A stretch of 38,670 bases of DNA from the NCBI RefSeq assembly GCF_947489715.1, contig NZ_CANLER010000018.1:1-38670 (forward strand). Direction: 5' to 3'. Below are positions 13,862 through 23,310 of this stretch, one piece after another; positions within the stretch are counted from its first letter, which is position 1; every line of letters begins with the position of its first letter. This stretch comes from an uncultured Roseovarius sp. (lineage in GTDB: Bacteria; Pseudomonadota; Alphaproteobacteria; Rhodobacterales; Rhodobacteraceae). The notes under the pieces were generated by a model. It was not told the origin of the DNA and searched no databases. It saw only the letters and a list, made by a program, of their open reading frames with translations. The position numbers were made by a program, and so were the translations under genes.

Positions 13862-15268
13862 TCACCCTTCCCAACGCTCGCTCTGCATGATCTCCTGACT
13901 GGACGAAACTCCGTCTTCTGCCGTTGCTGCTTTGGATTTGGCGAGGCTCAAATTACCCATCGTTCTCATGCTCAGCGATATGGCAATCGCGGAAAAGACC
14001 AGGCCCCCGGCAGTCACGCCAACGAACACCCCTTCCGCCCCCAAGGTACGAGATCCCAATTCCGCGAAGGGAATCATGCCCATCGTTCTGCCCCAACTCA
14101 GCATGACGGGATATCTTGGCTTTCCGACATTCATGTGAAGCGCGTTCGAAACAAAGATCGACCCGTTGAAAAAGGCGACAATCGCCAGCGGCCCGCAAAA
14201 CAGATAAAGCAAATCGCGGGACAAACCCGAAAGCGAGAAGGCATCAGCAATCGGGCTGCGCGTTAAAAACAGGATGACCGCAATGCAGATCACATAGACC
14301 AGCAAAAACTTGAGCGCGTCGAAATAGGCTTCTTTGACGCGGTCGCTAAACCCGGCACCGAAATTCTGCCCGATGATTGGCCCGATTGATCCCGACAGCG
14401 CACTCACCACCGAAAACACCACCGGATAGAGCCTGCCGACAACCGCCATGCCAGCAACCGCCTCGGGACCAAAACGGGCGATGTACCGCATGACAATCGC
14501 CATGCCCACCGGCGCGGCCAGAGACGAAAAAACCGCCGGGAACGTATACCGCAGCACGGACATCAGATGCCGCGCGCATTCATTGGCATTCGGGGAGGCA
14601 AACAGGTTGTTGCGCTTGATGGTCGCGTAATTGGCCACGGAAAATGTTGCCATGCGCGCCAGGACCGTGGCCATGGCCGCCCCTTCCAGACCGAAACCCA
14701 GTGCGAAGATGAAAATCGGATCTGCAACCAGATTTACCAGCGCCCCCAATAGCGACGGATACATCGACCATTTTGCTTCGCCATCGGCCCGAAGAGCGGA
14801 TACAGCCACCATTGATATGCCCGAAAGGACCGTCGACGGTAAGATGATCCAAAGATACCGGCTGGCCATTTCAGCGACGACACCGGTCGCGCCGATCAGG
14901 CTCAAGAGGTATTCAAGATTAAGCAGGAAAATCGTCGGCAATATGATCGAAACGCCGATAACGACCACTGCTGCCGTGGTGGCAATCTCCCGTGCCGTTT
15001 TGCGATCATTGACCCCCAGTGCTGCCGAAACCAGGGATCCGGTAGCGATCGAAACGCCAATGCTTATCGCGCTGATGAAGAACATCAGGGTGCTGGCAAA
15101 ACCCGCCGCAGCCGCCATTTCTTTTTCGCCCAGCAACGAAATGAAGAAAATATCGCAAAGATCGACAACATATATCGCCATGATCCCAAGGCTGGAGGTC
15201 AAGGACATGACCGAGACATGCTTCATCAAATTGCCTTCGGTGAAACTGGCCTTTGGTGGCTGCGCCAT
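13862..15268 (-). CDS. MATE-family multidrug/metabolite efflux transporter
   Basis: 468-residue inner-membrane protein with about 12 hydrophobic segments in two homologous halves, as expected for MATE (MOP superfamily) exporters driven by Na+ or H+. Typical segments are VDLCDIFFISLLGEKEMAAA near the N-terminus, SALRADGEAKWSMYPSLLGA in the middle of the first half and GPIIGQNFGAG at the start of the second. Substrate cannot be inferred. The ATG is at 15266-15268 with only a weak upstream GGGATA. It is transcribed divergently from the mechanosensitive channel gene. Confidence 0.92.
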   Translation of the reverse strand: MAQPPKASFTEGNLMKHVSVMSLTSSLGIMAIYVVDLCDIFFISLLGEKEMAAAAGFASTLMFFISAISIGVSIATGSLVSAALGVNDRKTAREIATTAAVVVIGVSIILPTIFLLNLEYLLSLIGATGVVAEMASRYLWIILPSTVLSGISMVAVSALRADGEAKWSMYPSLLGALVNLVADPIFIFALGFGLEGAAMATVLARMATFSVANYATIKRNNLFASPNANECARHLMSVLRYTFPAVFSSLAAPVGMAIVMRYIARFGPEAVAGMAVVGRLYPVVFSVVSALSGSIGPIIGQNFGAGFSDRVKEAYFDALKFLLVYVICIAVILFLTRSPIADAFSLSGLSRDLLYLFCGPLAIVAFFNGSIFVSNALHMNVGKPRYPVMLSWGRTMGMIPFAELGSRTLGAEGVFVGVTAGGLVFSAIAISLSMRTMGNLSLAKSKAATAEDGVSSSQEIMQSERWEG

Positions 15269-15524
15269 GCGATAATATCCCGCTATGCTTTATCGAACCG
15301 CTCCGGCTTTTGAGCGGCTTTTCAATCCATTTCACACGACCTTAGTCGAACTCGGTCCGATGTGCGTAGAAAATTTATGCCCTGCGCCGGAATGGTGTCT
15401 TTTTGGGCAGTGCCTTCTGCGGTGCCGCAAAAATCGTAAAAAAATCGAAGGCAAAGATGCGAATTTTCTTGCCTCATCAGCAGGTTTGGCTGTCCTCTGG
15501 ACTCCTTGGGAGGGGGACAAGCCC
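15269..15524. promoter_or_regulatory. divergent promoter region between MATE and MscS genes
   Basis: 256 nt between divergent starts. A small hairpin with a 6-bp stem (CCGCTC 15298-15303 with GAGCGG 15312-15317) is followed by CTTTTC on the plus strand. It might act as a weak terminator or attenuator ahead of the channel gene. A strong ribosome site (GGGAGGGGG) ends the region. Confidence 0.4.
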
Positions 15525-17141
15525 ATGAAACATTTGCCAGGTTATGCGGCGGGCCGACATTTATTGCTGACAGTTCTGCTGTGTCTAATCGCATCTATGG
15601 GCCACAGCCAAACCCAGGAGGAGGTCAGCACCGATCTGACGGCCCCGGTCGTGGTAGACGGCCAGACCGTCATCACCCTAAGCGGCACATCCAGCTTTTC
15701 CGCCGAGGATCGCGCAGCGGTTGTCAGCCAGCGGATCATCGAAATCGCGGATGCCTCGGAATCCATGTCGATGAACATCGATGTCATTGAAAATGAATTC
15801 GGCCATGCCGTGAACATCGACGGCGCGCAGGTAGTGATTGTCACCGGACCCGACGCAGGGCGCGAAGGGTTGGACGATACGCTACTTACGGCCCGGCTTT
15901 ATTCAGAACTGATCCAGGAATCCATTCGACTATACCGTGTTGAACGTACTTCGGCGGCCCGCCAGCGCGGTCTGATTGCAGGCTTGCTTTGGACTGCCGT
16001 CTTTGTTGCCTTCACCGCAATACTGGTATGGCTCAACCGCCACCTCAAGACCCGCGTCGAACGACTGATCCAGCGGAAATGGCGCGTCGTCGAAGAGGCG
16101 ACGCAGGAGATCGTAAGATCACGCGCCATCGCCGAAGTTGTCGCCGTCGCCGTACAGGGCGTGCTGATGGTTTTGTACTTTGTGGTGCTTTACTATTACG
16201 TCTCGATCATTTTGTTCAGCTTTGCCGAAACCCGCCCGGTGGCAACATTGCTGCTGAACCATTTCACCGATCCAATCATCGAGGCCGGCCACGCATTTGT
16301 CGGGTTCATTCCCAGCCTCATTGTGCTGTTGATCATCTTTTTCGTGACCCGCTACCTGATCCGCATCGCGCGCGTCACCTTCGAGAATATCGAGGCCGGC
16401 ACCGTCCGCATTGACGGCTTTCAGGCGCATTGGGTCTGGCCCAGTTTCAATATCATCCGGGCCGTGCTGATCGCGTCGGCGATCATCCTCGCCTTCCCCT
16501 ACATCCCCGGATCAGATTCGGCGGCGTTTCAGGGCATGTCGATCCTCTTGGGTGTGATGGTCTCGATTGGCTCCAATTCCGTCGTCTCGAATATTCTGGC
16601 GGGTCTTTTCGTGATCTATCGGCGATCCACCAATGTCGGCGATCGCATCAAGATCGGTGGCCATATCGGAGAGGTAACAGCCATCAAGCTGACGGAAACA
16701 CATATGAAATCCTTCAAGAACGAACTGATTTCTATTCCGAATGCGCAACTTCTGAATTCCGAAGTGGTCAATTACAGCCAGCATATCGATGGTCGCGGCC
16801 TTCTGCTCCATACCACGGTCGGGATCGGATATGACGAACCCCAGCAGAAAATCGAGGCGCTGCTGATCGAAGCCGCGCGCCAGACCAATGGCATCAAGAA
16901 ATCCCCGCCTCCTTTCGTTTTGCGCAGCGCATTGGGCGATTTCGCGGTCACGTATGAAATCAACGGCTTTTCAACACGTGGCAATCAGATACCGCGCATC
17001 CTATCGGATCTGCGCGGCAACATACTCGACCTGCTGCATCGTGAAGGCATCCAGATCATGTCGCCGCATTACGAGAATGACCCCGAGACACCCAAAATCC
17101 CCGAAGTGCCGGAGCCAGAGAAAAAGCCGGCCCGCAGTTAG
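15525..17141 (+). CDS. MscS-family mechanosensitive ion channel with exported N-terminal domain
   Basis: 538 residues. A signal peptide (MKHLPGYAAGRHLLLTVLL, cleavage near GHSQ) precedes a periplasmic domain of about 120 residues. Hydrophobic segments follow at roughly 147-167, 208-230, 260-280 and 305-325, then the pore helix and MscS beta domain: GMSILLGVMVSIGSNSVVSN, then YRRSTNVGDRIKIGGHIGEV and SIPNAQLLNSEVVNYS. This architecture is the larger, MscK/YbdG-like type rather than minimal MscS. Channels of this kind release solutes on osmotic downshock. I chose ATG 15525 because it gives a clean signal peptide and follows GGGAGGGGG; upstream in-frame starts encode unrelated sequence. Confidence 0.9.
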   Translation: MKHLPGYAAGRHLLLTVLLCLIASMGHSQTQEEVSTDLTAPVVVDGQTVITLSGTSSFSAEDRAAVVSQRIIEIADASESMSMNIDVIENEFGHAVNIDGAQVVIVTGPDAGREGLDDTLLTARLYSELIQESIRLYRVERTSAARQRGLIAGLLWTAVFVAFTAILVWLNRHLKTRVERLIQRKWRVVEEATQEIVRSRAIAEVVAVAVQGVLMVLYFVVLYYYVSIILFSFAETRPVATLLLNHFTDPIIEAGHAFVGFIPSLIVLLIIFFVTRYLIRIARVTFENIEAGTVRIDGFQAHWVWPSFNIIRAVLIASAIILAFPYIPGSDSAAFQGMSILLGVMVSIGSNSVVSNILAGLFVIYRRSTNVGDRIKIGGHIGEVTAIKLTETHMKSFKNELISIPNAQLLNSEVVNYSQHIDGRGLLLHTTVGIGYDEPQQKIEALLIEAARQTNGIKKSPPPFVLRSALGDFAVTYEINGFSTRGNQIPRILSDLRGNILDLLHREGIQIMSPHYENDPETPKIPEVPEPEKKPARS

Positions 17142-17170
17142 AAAGAACATTGAAAAGGTCCGTGTCGGGC

Positions 17171-18043
17171 CTAGGCCTGCCGTGTTGGTTTCTTGCGCAT
17201 CAGCACCACCAGGTTCGACACGAAAAGCGCGCCGATCACAACGGCGCCTCCGATCAGCGCCCATTCGCCGGGGTCTTCGCCGATCACGACCCAGACCAGG
17301 ATAGGCGCCAGCACCGATTCCAGCAAAATCAGCAGTGACACCTCTGCGGAACTGATAAAGCGCGGCCCCAGTGTCAGAAAGCAGGTGGCGATGGCAATAA
17401 AGGCGCCATGCCCGACAAAGAGCTCCCACTGTCCGGGAAAGGCTTCAACCGGTGCGATGAACGGCCAGAAAACCAGCGCCGACCCGATATAGGCGATGGG
17501 GATTGCCGGTATCATCGAGATTTCCTTGACCTTGCGCACCGCCGTCAGCGCCCCGGAATAGGCGATCGTGACATAGAGCGCCCACGCATCACCCTTCCAC
17601 GAGGCGATCTCGGATTCTTCAGACCCATAGGCGATGATCCCCAGCCCCACCATGACCACCGCCATGGTCAGAACCATGCGCAGCCGGATCGGCTCTCCCA
17701 GAAAAACGCGGCTGAAAATCGCGGAAAAGACCGGCATCGAGGCAAAGATGAACACCACATTGGCGACGCTGGTCTGGGTGATGGCAAGCACAAAGCCCGG
17801 CGCGGTCGATCCGATCAGAAACATGTAGATGACGCCGGGCCAGCCACAGCGCAGCACCTCGCCGAACCCTTTCGTGCCCTGCACCACCAGCAGACCGGCC
17901 AGAATGATCAGCCCCGATGTCATGCCACGCCAGAACGCCACGACAAGCGGGTCCGCAACGATCAGCCGCACAAAAAGCGAATCCGGCACCACGAAAAGCA
18001 CGCCCAGCGTCGTAAACAGCAATCCTTTGAGGTGGTCATTCAT
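17171..18043 (-). CDS. EamA/DMT-family transporter
   Basis: 290-residue inner-membrane protein with about ten transmembrane helices in two EamA repeats, the standard layout of drug/metabolite exporters. Features include VFIFASMPVFSAIFSRVFLGEP at the end of the first repeat, split around residues 98-120, and LLILLESVLAPILVWVVIGE in the second. The ATG at 18041-18043 is preferred to a TTG two codons upstream. It lies 43 nt after the UPF0314 gene and may be the last gene of the long TRAP-led run. Substrate unknown. It converges with the MscS gene with 29 nt between stops. Confidence 0.9.
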   Translation of the reverse strand: MNDHLKGLLFTTLGVLFVVPDSLFVRLIVADPLVVAFWRGMTSGLIILAGLLVVQGTKGFGEVLRCGWPGVIYMFLIGSTAPGFVLAITQTSVANVVFIFASMPVFSAIFSRVFLGEPIRLRMVLTMAVVMVGLGIIAYGSEESEIASWKGDAWALYVTIAYSGALTAVRKVKEISMIPAIPIAYIGSALVFWPFIAPVEAFPGQWELFVGHGAFIAIATCFLTLGPRFISSAEVSLLILLESVLAPILVWVVIGEDPGEWALIGGAVVIGALFVSNLVVLMRKKPTRQA

Positions 18044-18086
18044 GGGCAAAATCTGTGCGGGCTTTCAGGACAAAAGTAAACCCGGC

Positions 18087-18647
18087 TCACAACCCGGCCT
18101 GCCAGTCACGAATGATGTCCAATGGCCAGAGCAGCATGATCACATTCAGCGCCAGCCCGTCGCGGATGATCACCATCGTCAAAAGCTCGAACCCGATGAC
18201 GATGGCAAAGCTGGCCCAGACCGGCAGCACCCGCGCCAGCCAGAACCCGATCAGCATCGCCATGATGTCCGAAAAGGAGTTGAGCACGCTGTCGCCGTAA
18301 TAATCGAGCGATATGGTGACCTCGCGATACCGCTCGATCACCGCATTGGTATTTTCCGCAATCTCCCAGGCGCACTCGACCAGCGTGGCAATCACCAGAC
18401 GGCCTCCAAGGGACATGCGCCGGGCCACCAGCCACAAGGCCGCGTAGAAGATGAAACCATGCAGCAGATGGCTGGGCGTGTACCAGTCGAACAGCTGTTG
18501 CGAGCCTTCGTTGGTGCCCACCGTGCCCCAGAGATCGACATGACCGCAGGCGCACCACGGCACGCGCCCCATCCACAACAGGATTGCGCAGGTGGTCAGA
18601 ACCACCACCGCCGTCACCAGATAGGGCACACGATTTACGTCACTCAT
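18087..18647 (-). CDS. UPF0314/DUF2585 membrane protein
   Basis: 186-residue membrane protein with about five hydrophobic helices, recognised as the DUF2585 (UPF0314) family common in alphaproteobacteria. Conserved segments are WCACGHVDLWG, SQQLFDWYTPSHLLHGF, LVECAWEIAENTNAVIERYR and YYGDSVLNSFSDI. The invariant charged residues inside or next to membrane helices (H in TPSHLLHG, E in WEIAEN) suggest a catalytic or metal site, but no function is known to me. It lies 48 nt after the hydroxyacid dehydrogenase gene on the same strand. Confidence 0.9.
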   Translation of the reverse strand: MSDVNRVPYLVTAVVVLTTCAILLWMGRVPWCACGHVDLWGTVGTNEGSQQLFDWYTPSHLLHGFIFYAALWLVARRMSLGGRLVIATLVECAWEIAENTNAVIERYREVTISLDYYGDSVLNSFSDIMAMLIGFWLARVLPVWASFAIVIGFELLTMVIIRDGLALNVIMLLWPLDIIRDWQAGL

Positions 18648-18695
18648 GACAGACCTTGAATCACACCCGTCCGGCGCTGTCCATGCCCGCCACGA

Positions 18696-19655
18696 TCACA
18701 GCAGGTCGCCGGGCCTGTCGCCACGGAAAAACGCATCCAGATTGTCCAGCGCGCGAAACCCCATCGCATCGCGCGTCTGACCGGTTGCGCTACCGATATG
18801 GGGCAGCATGAAGATGTTCTCATGCGCCGCGAACGCAGGATTGCCGCCAGGTTCGGTCTGAAAGCAATCCAGCCCTGCGGCGGAAAGTTTCCCGCTGGAC
18901 AGCGCCGCCAGCAACGCCGCCTCGTCCACCAGCGCGCCACGGGCGGTGTTCACGATCACCGCACCATCCGGCAGCAGGCTGAAACGTTCCGCATTCATCA
19001 AGCCCGTCGTCTCGGGTGTGGCAGGGCAGTGCAGCGACAGGAAATCGGACACTGCCAGCAGGCTTTCGATAGCATCGTGGAAGGTTGCGCCCTGCTCCTG
19101 CTCCGGGTTCAGCCGCGTGCGGTTGTAGTAATGGATCTCCATCCCGAAACCACGCGCCTTTTCGGCAAAGGCCCGGCCCACCCGGCCCATGCCGATAATG
19201 CCCAGCCGCGCGCCGGTCACCTGCTTGCCGACCATGAAACTGGGCGACCAGACCTGCCATGCACCGGTGCGCACCAGCCTGTCGCCCTCAACCGCGCGGC
19301 GGGCCGCGCCCAGCATCAGCAGCATGGCAATCTCAGCGGTGGCATCGGACAGCACATCGGGCGTGTTGGTCACCGCAATGCCACGCGCCGCCAGCGCCGA
19401 CAGATCACAATGATCCACCCCGACCGAATGGTTGGCGATGATCCTCAGCCGTGGACCAAGCCGCGCCACAACATCCGCCGAAAACACCTCGGAATGGCAC
19501 GGCACGATGCCGTCAACCCTGGCACTCATCGCGACAATCTCGTCGGGCGTGCTCAGCCCGTCTTCCCAATTGATAATACAGTCGTAATTCGCCTGTGCCC
19601 GCTCCAGCGTGGCATCGGACAAACGCCGCGGAAACCAGAGAACCGGCCGTGTCAT
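18696..19655 (-). CDS. D-isomer-specific 2-hydroxyacid dehydrogenase
   Basis: Reduces 2-oxo acids such as glyoxylate or hydroxypyruvate, or oxidises D-2-hydroxy acids, with NAD(P)H. The 319-residue protein has the Rossmann motif G155-M-G-R-V-G160 and the catalytic triad R239 (NTARGALVDE), E268 (QTEPG) and H286 (LPHIGSATGQTR). R158 and the NRTR run at 178-181 favour NADPH, as in GhrB-like enzymes. The start ATG directly follows the TAG of the small membrane protein gene. Placement behind a TRAP carboxylate transporter and amidase suggests it acts on the imported acid or its product. Confidence 0.92.
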   Translation of the reverse strand: MTRPVLWFPRRLSDATLERAQANYDCIINWEDGLSTPDEIVAMSARVDGIVPCHSEVFSADVVARLGPRLRIIANHSVGVDHCDLSALAARGIAVTNTPDVLSDATAEIAMLLMLGAARRAVEGDRLVRTGAWQVWSPSFMVGKQVTGARLGIIGMGRVGRAFAEKARGFGMEIHYYNRTRLNPEQEQGATFHDAIESLLAVSDFLSLHCPATPETTGLMNAERFSLLPDGAVIVNTARGALVDEAALLAALSSGKLSAAGLDCFQTEPGGNPAFAAHENIFMLPHIGSATGQTRDAMGFRALDNLDAFFRGDRPGDLL

Positions 19656-19853
19656 CTATTCATCCTTCTTCACCGCTTCCTCCCAGAAATCGTAAAGCGC
19701 CATGGCAATCACGATGAGGGCGATGACCATGAAGGGCAGCCCGCCTGAGAACCCGGCAAACCCGGTGGAAATCGAATAGGACAAGCCGATAACAAAGGTC
19801 ATCATCAGGGCCGTGCCGATGGCAGCGACGATGATCGTGACAAGGCGGGACAT
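19656..19853 (-). CDS. small two-helix membrane protein
   Basis: 65 residues with two hydrophobic stretches (about 6-25 and 38-54), then a charged tail DFWEEAVKKDE. No family is recognised. It sits between the amidase gene (13 nt upstream) and the dehydrogenase gene, whose ATG abuts its TAG, so it is clearly part of the operon and likely translated. A structural role with the transporter is possible but unsupported. Confidence 0.72.
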   Translation of the reverse strand: MSRLVTIIVAAIGTALMMTFVIGLSYSISTGFAGFSGGLPFMVIALIVIAMALYDFWEEAVKKDE

Positions 19854-19866
19854 GGGCGTTCCTTTC

Positions 19867-21222
19867 CTATTCTTCTTCGGTCAGTTCTTCGGCGGCCAGC
19901 GCGCGCTGCACCCAGGCGGCAGTGCGCATCAGCCGGTCATCTTCCTCAACTCCGCCAATCAGCTGCACGCCAATGGGCAATCCGCTATCGCCAACCAGCA
20001 GTGGCAGGGTCAGGCAGGGCAATCCCGCCAGCGTCCATATCGTGCAATAGACCGCATCGCCGGTGCTTCCATCGGACAGGGGCAGCGCCTCACCACTGGC
20101 AGACGGCGCCATGATAGCATCAAAATCGTTGAAATGACCGGTAAAGAACGCATCTGCCGACGCCTTGACCCCAAGCGCATCCTGATACTGCCCGTCACTG
20201 ATTGCGTGTCCCCGGCTGATCGCCTCGCGCATTTCCGGGCTGACCCGGTTACCATGCTCGGTGTTGATCGGGGCCATCTGCCGGGCGATCTCGTAATCAT
20301 AGATCGTCTTGTGGACCCCCACCAGCTCGGCAAGCTGGGGGGCGGCGGGGAACCGTTCGACCCTCGCGCCAAGCGCGTCGATCACCGCCTCAAGACCGGC
20401 GGCGGCATCGGGCGTCAGACGATCATGAAAAGGCAGATCGAACCAGGCGATATCCGGTTCCACCGGCGCCGTGGCCCGCGCGCCATCCAGCAGGCCGGGC
20501 CGGGGGCGGGCAAAACTGTCTGGGTCGGTCGGATCAAAGCAGCCCAGCACGTCGATCAGCAGCGCCATATCCTCCAGCGTGTTGGCAAATCCACCAACCT
20601 GGTCAAGCGTGGCAGAGGTGCGGAAGAGACCAGTGCGCGGGATCAACCCGCGCGTGGGCTTGGCCCCGTAAGTGCCGCAGAACGACGCGGGCCGGATTAC
20701 CGATCCGCCGGTCTGCGTACCCACGGCCAGCGGCACATGCCGCGCCGCGACCGCAGCGGCGGACCCACTGGAGGAGCCCCCGGGGGTATGCGCCGCATCA
20801 TGCGGGTTGGTGGTATTCGTCGGGTGCAGATAGGCGAATTCAGCGGTCGAAAGCTTGCCCATGATCACCGCCCCGGCCTCACGCAGGCGATTGACGATGG
20901 TCGCATCGGCCTCGGGCATCCGCCCGGCAAAGATCGGGGTGCCACATTCGGTGGGCATGAACCGGGTGTCGATGATGTCTTTCAGCCCCACGGGCACGCC
21001 GTGCAGCGCGCCCACAGCCTTGCCCGATTTACGAATGCGGTCCATCTCGCGCGCCTGCACAAGCGCAAGCTCGGGATCAAGAAACGCCCACGCCCGGATC
21101 ACATCATCCGTGGCCGCGATCCGGTCAAGACAGGCCCGCACCAGCGCCTCGGACGACAGCCGGCCATCGCGGATCGCCTGCGCGGCCTCGACCGCCGATA
21201 ATGTGGTCAGATCGCCTTTCAT
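19867..21222 (-). CDS. amidase-signature family amidohydrolase
   Basis: 451-residue amidase-signature enzyme that hydrolyses amides to carboxylates and ammonia. The Ser-cisSer-Lys triad is visible: K81 (VGLKDIIDT), S150/S151 in the GGSSSGSAAAVAA loop and nucleophile S174 (TQTGGSVIRPASFCG). This is the general amidase/AtzF/GatA fold; GatA is unlikely because no gatB/gatC is nearby. I chose ATG 21220-21222 (MKGDLTTLSA), which overlaps the TRAP large-permease stop by one base. An upstream in-frame start lies inside that gene. Tight coupling to the TRAP permease suggests the imported compound is an amide. Confidence 0.92.
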   Translation of the reverse strand: MKGDLTTLSAVEAAQAIRDGRLSSEALVRACLDRIAATDDVIRAWAFLDPELALVQAREMDRIRKSGKAVGALHGVPVGLKDIIDTRFMPTECGTPIFAGRMPEADATIVNRLREAGAVIMGKLSTAEFAYLHPTNTTNPHDAAHTPGGSSSGSAAAVAARHVPLAVGTQTGGSVIRPASFCGTYGAKPTRGLIPRTGLFRTSATLDQVGGFANTLEDMALLIDVLGCFDPTDPDSFARPRPGLLDGARATAPVEPDIAWFDLPFHDRLTPDAAAGLEAVIDALGARVERFPAAPQLAELVGVHKTIYDYEIARQMAPINTEHGNRVSPEMREAISRGHAISDGQYQDALGVKASADAFFTGHFNDFDAIMAPSASGEALPLSDGSTGDAVYCTIWTLAGLPCLTLPLLVGDSGLPIGVQLIGGVEEDDRLMRTAAWVQRALAAEELTEEE

Positions 21223-22586
21223 CAGGGAATATAGACGCCAAAGAGGTAATCCGGGAACCACAGCGCAATCCCCGGGAACTGATACATCAGCACCATGCAG
21301 AAGATCACGATCCCAAGGTAGGGCATCAGACCGCGGAAAATCTCCATCAGCTCAATCTGCTTTTTCAGCACGCCCTTGAGGTAATAGGCGCTCATCGCCA
21401 TGGGCGGCGTCAGGAACGAGGTTTGCAGGTTCAGCGCCACCAGCATAGCAAAGAAATACGGGTTCACCCCGAACGTATCCAGCATCGGCAGGAAGATCGG
21501 CACGAAGATGATCAGGATTTCCGACCATTCCAGCGGCCAGCCCAACAGGAAGATGATGAGCTGTGCCAACACCAGGAATTGCCAGGGCTCCAGGTTCATC
21601 GCCAGGAACCAGTGCTCGATCACGTCATGCCCACCGAGGAAGCTGAACACTGACGCGAAAGTCCATGATCCGACGAACAGCCAACAGACCATGGCGGTCG
21701 CCTTGGCGGTCAGGAACACGCTTTCCTTGATCTTGGTCCAGGTCAGCGAACGGTAGATTGCCGCCAGCACCAGACCGCCCAGTGCCCCCATCGCGGCCGC
21801 TTCGGCAGGGGTTGCAAGCCCGCCCAAGATGGACCCCAGAACCAGCATGATCAGGATCGTCAGCGGCACGAAACTGACCAGCAGATCAAGATAGATCTTG
21901 GATGGCGGCGGGATGTCCTCTTCGCGCGGTTTGGGCGCGATGGACGGGTTCAGCGTGGCCCGGATCATCACGTAGACGATGTACATCCCCGCCAGCAACA
22001 ACCCCGGAAAGACCGCCGCCGCATAAAGACGCAGGGGCGACAGCTCGGCAATGGCGGCATAGACGATCAGCATGATCGACGGCGGGATCAGGATGCCCAG
22101 CGTGCCACCGGCGCAGATCACCCCCGACGCAAAACTCTTGTTGTAATTGGCACTGGCCATCGCCGGATAAGCCAAGAGGCCCATCAGCGTCACCACCGCG
22201 CCCACGATGCCCGAGGCGGTTGAAAACACCGCACAGGTCAGCAGCGCCGCGATGGCCAGCGAACCGGGCAGGTTACGCGCCGCCATGTAGAGCGAGAAGA
22301 ACAACCGGTCGACGATATTGGCGCGCTCGACCACGTAGCCCATGAACAGGAACAGCGGGATGGCGACCAGCGTGTCGTTTTCCATCACCGAATAGGTATT
22401 CTGGTTCAGCAGGTAGAAGATATTGTTGTCGAAGATGCCCGAAAAACTGTCGGGCAAGCCCTGGTAATAGGCGTAATAGCCAAAGCCGACGCCCATGGCG
22501 AGCAGCGTGAAGGCGATGGGAAAGCCCAGCAACACTAGCACGATGAACAGGCTCAGCATAAAAATTGCGACTTGGGGATCGGTCAT
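21222..22586 (-). CDS. TRAP transporter large permease subunit (DctM family)
   Basis: 454-residue inner-membrane protein with about a dozen transmembrane helices, the catalytic subunit that couples Na+ entry to uptake of a carboxylate delivered by the binding protein. Typical segments are AMGVGFGYYAYYQ early, ASGIVGAVVTLMGLLAYPAM in the first half, GGTLGILIPPSIMLIVYA around the central hairpin and LNLQTSFLTPPMAMSAYYLKG near the end. ATG 22584-22586. It follows the small permease by 42 nt and overlaps the amidase start by one base. Confidence 0.96.
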   Translation of the reverse strand: MTDPQVAIFMLSLFIVLVLLGFPIAFTLLAMGVGFGYYAYYQGLPDSFSGIFDNNIFYLLNQNTYSVMENDTLVAIPLFLFMGYVVERANIVDRLFFSLYMAARNLPGSLAIAALLTCAVFSTASGIVGAVVTLMGLLAYPAMASANYNKSFASGVICAGGTLGILIPPSIMLIVYAAIAELSPLRLYAAAVFPGLLLAGMYIVYVMIRATLNPSIAPKPREEDIPPPSKIYLDLLVSFVPLTILIMLVLGSILGGLATPAEAAAMGALGGLVLAAIYRSLTWTKIKESVFLTAKATAMVCWLFVGSWTFASVFSFLGGHDVIEHWFLAMNLEPWQFLVLAQLIIFLLGWPLEWSEILIIFVPIFLPMLDTFGVNPYFFAMLVALNLQTSFLTPPMAMSAYYLKGVLKKQIELMEIFRGLMPYLGIVIFCMVLMYQFPGIALWFPDYLFGVYIP

Positions 22587-22628
22587 CGGCGGGGCCTCTT
22601 GCGGAATTTCAGGTCGGGCAAAGCCGAT

Positions 22629-23225
22629 TTACTTGTCATCGGGACGCGGCACGGGCATCGCCGGGCTTTCTTCCATGTGCATCAGCATGTCTTCGGTTTC
22701 ATGGACATCATCCAGCCGTTCCAGCCATCTTCCTGTTTTCATCGCCAGCCAACAGCGCATCATCTCGGCCAGCCCTTGCAGCATCAACAGGAATCCGGCG
22801 ACCGGGATCAGCGTTTTGAAGAAATAGATCTGGATGCGCGCAGGGCTGTTCCAGCTGACCTCCTTGTAGCGCCAGCTATCCGAGGCGATCTCCCAGCCAT
22901 ACCAGAACAGCGCCATCATGCCGGGGAAGAAAAACAGGATATAGAGGGTGAAATCCACCCGCGCCTGCCATCGCACCGGAAACAACCGGTACAGCACATC
23001 GCCGCGCACATGGGCATCCTGCGCCAGGGCATAGGGCCCGGCCATCAGGAACAATGCGCCATACATCTGCACCATCATGTCAAAGGCCCAGACCGTTGGC
23101 GCATTGAGCACGTAGCGCACGAACACCTCGTAACTGACCGACAGGGTCAGGATCAGGATGCACCAGCCAAAGGCCTTTCCGACCCACTGGCTCAGCCCTT
23201 CGATTGCGTGGATGATTTTGACCAT
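22629..23225 (-). CDS. TRAP transporter small permease subunit (DctQ family)
   Basis: 198-residue membrane protein with four helices typical of DctQ, which scaffolds the large permease. Recognisable parts are SYEVFVRYVLNAPTVWAFD and GPYALAQDAHVRGDVLY, where the R of VRGD is conserved. The ATG at 23223-23225 (MVKIIHAIEGL) has a strong GGGGAGGGG upstream; an earlier TTG would add 11 residues and is disfavoured. An 85-nt spacer with a hairpin separates it from the binding-protein gene. Confidence 0.94.
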   Translation of the reverse strand: MVKIIHAIEGLSQWVGKAFGWCILILTLSVSYEVFVRYVLNAPTVWAFDMMVQMYGALFLMAGPYALAQDAHVRGDVLYRLFPVRWQARVDFTLYILFFFPGMMALFWYGWEIASDSWRYKEVSWNSPARIQIYFFKTLIPVAGFLLMLQGLAEMMRCWLAMKTGRWLERLDDVHETEDMLMHMEESPAMPVPRPDDK

Positions 23226-23258
23226 CTTGGCCCCTCCCCGGGAACGCGCGACAGGCAA

Positions 23259-23285
23259 CCGGGGTCCGCATCACACGATCCCCGG
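23259..23285 (-). promoter_or_regulatory. hairpin between TRAP binding-protein and permease genes
   Basis: A 6-bp GC stem (CCGGGG 23259-23264 with CCCCGG 23280-23285) has a 15-nt loop and no U-run. A stem here is common in transporter operons, where it protects the binding-protein mRNA and lowers permease expression. That role is inferred from position. Confidence 0.4.
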
Positions 23286-23310
23286 CTCTGTTTCAGAACC
23301 TTATACCTGA

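Noticed and set aside
13653..13874. 73-codon minus-strand frame between the MATE and receiver genes
   Set aside because: No ribosome site, no recognisable features, and it overlaps the MATE stop region.
19813..21201. Long plus-strand open frame of 462 codons antisense to the amidase gene
   Set aside because: It is rich in Arg, Gly, His and Gln, has no domain, and mirrors a well-supported amidase; typical antisense frame in GC-rich DNA.
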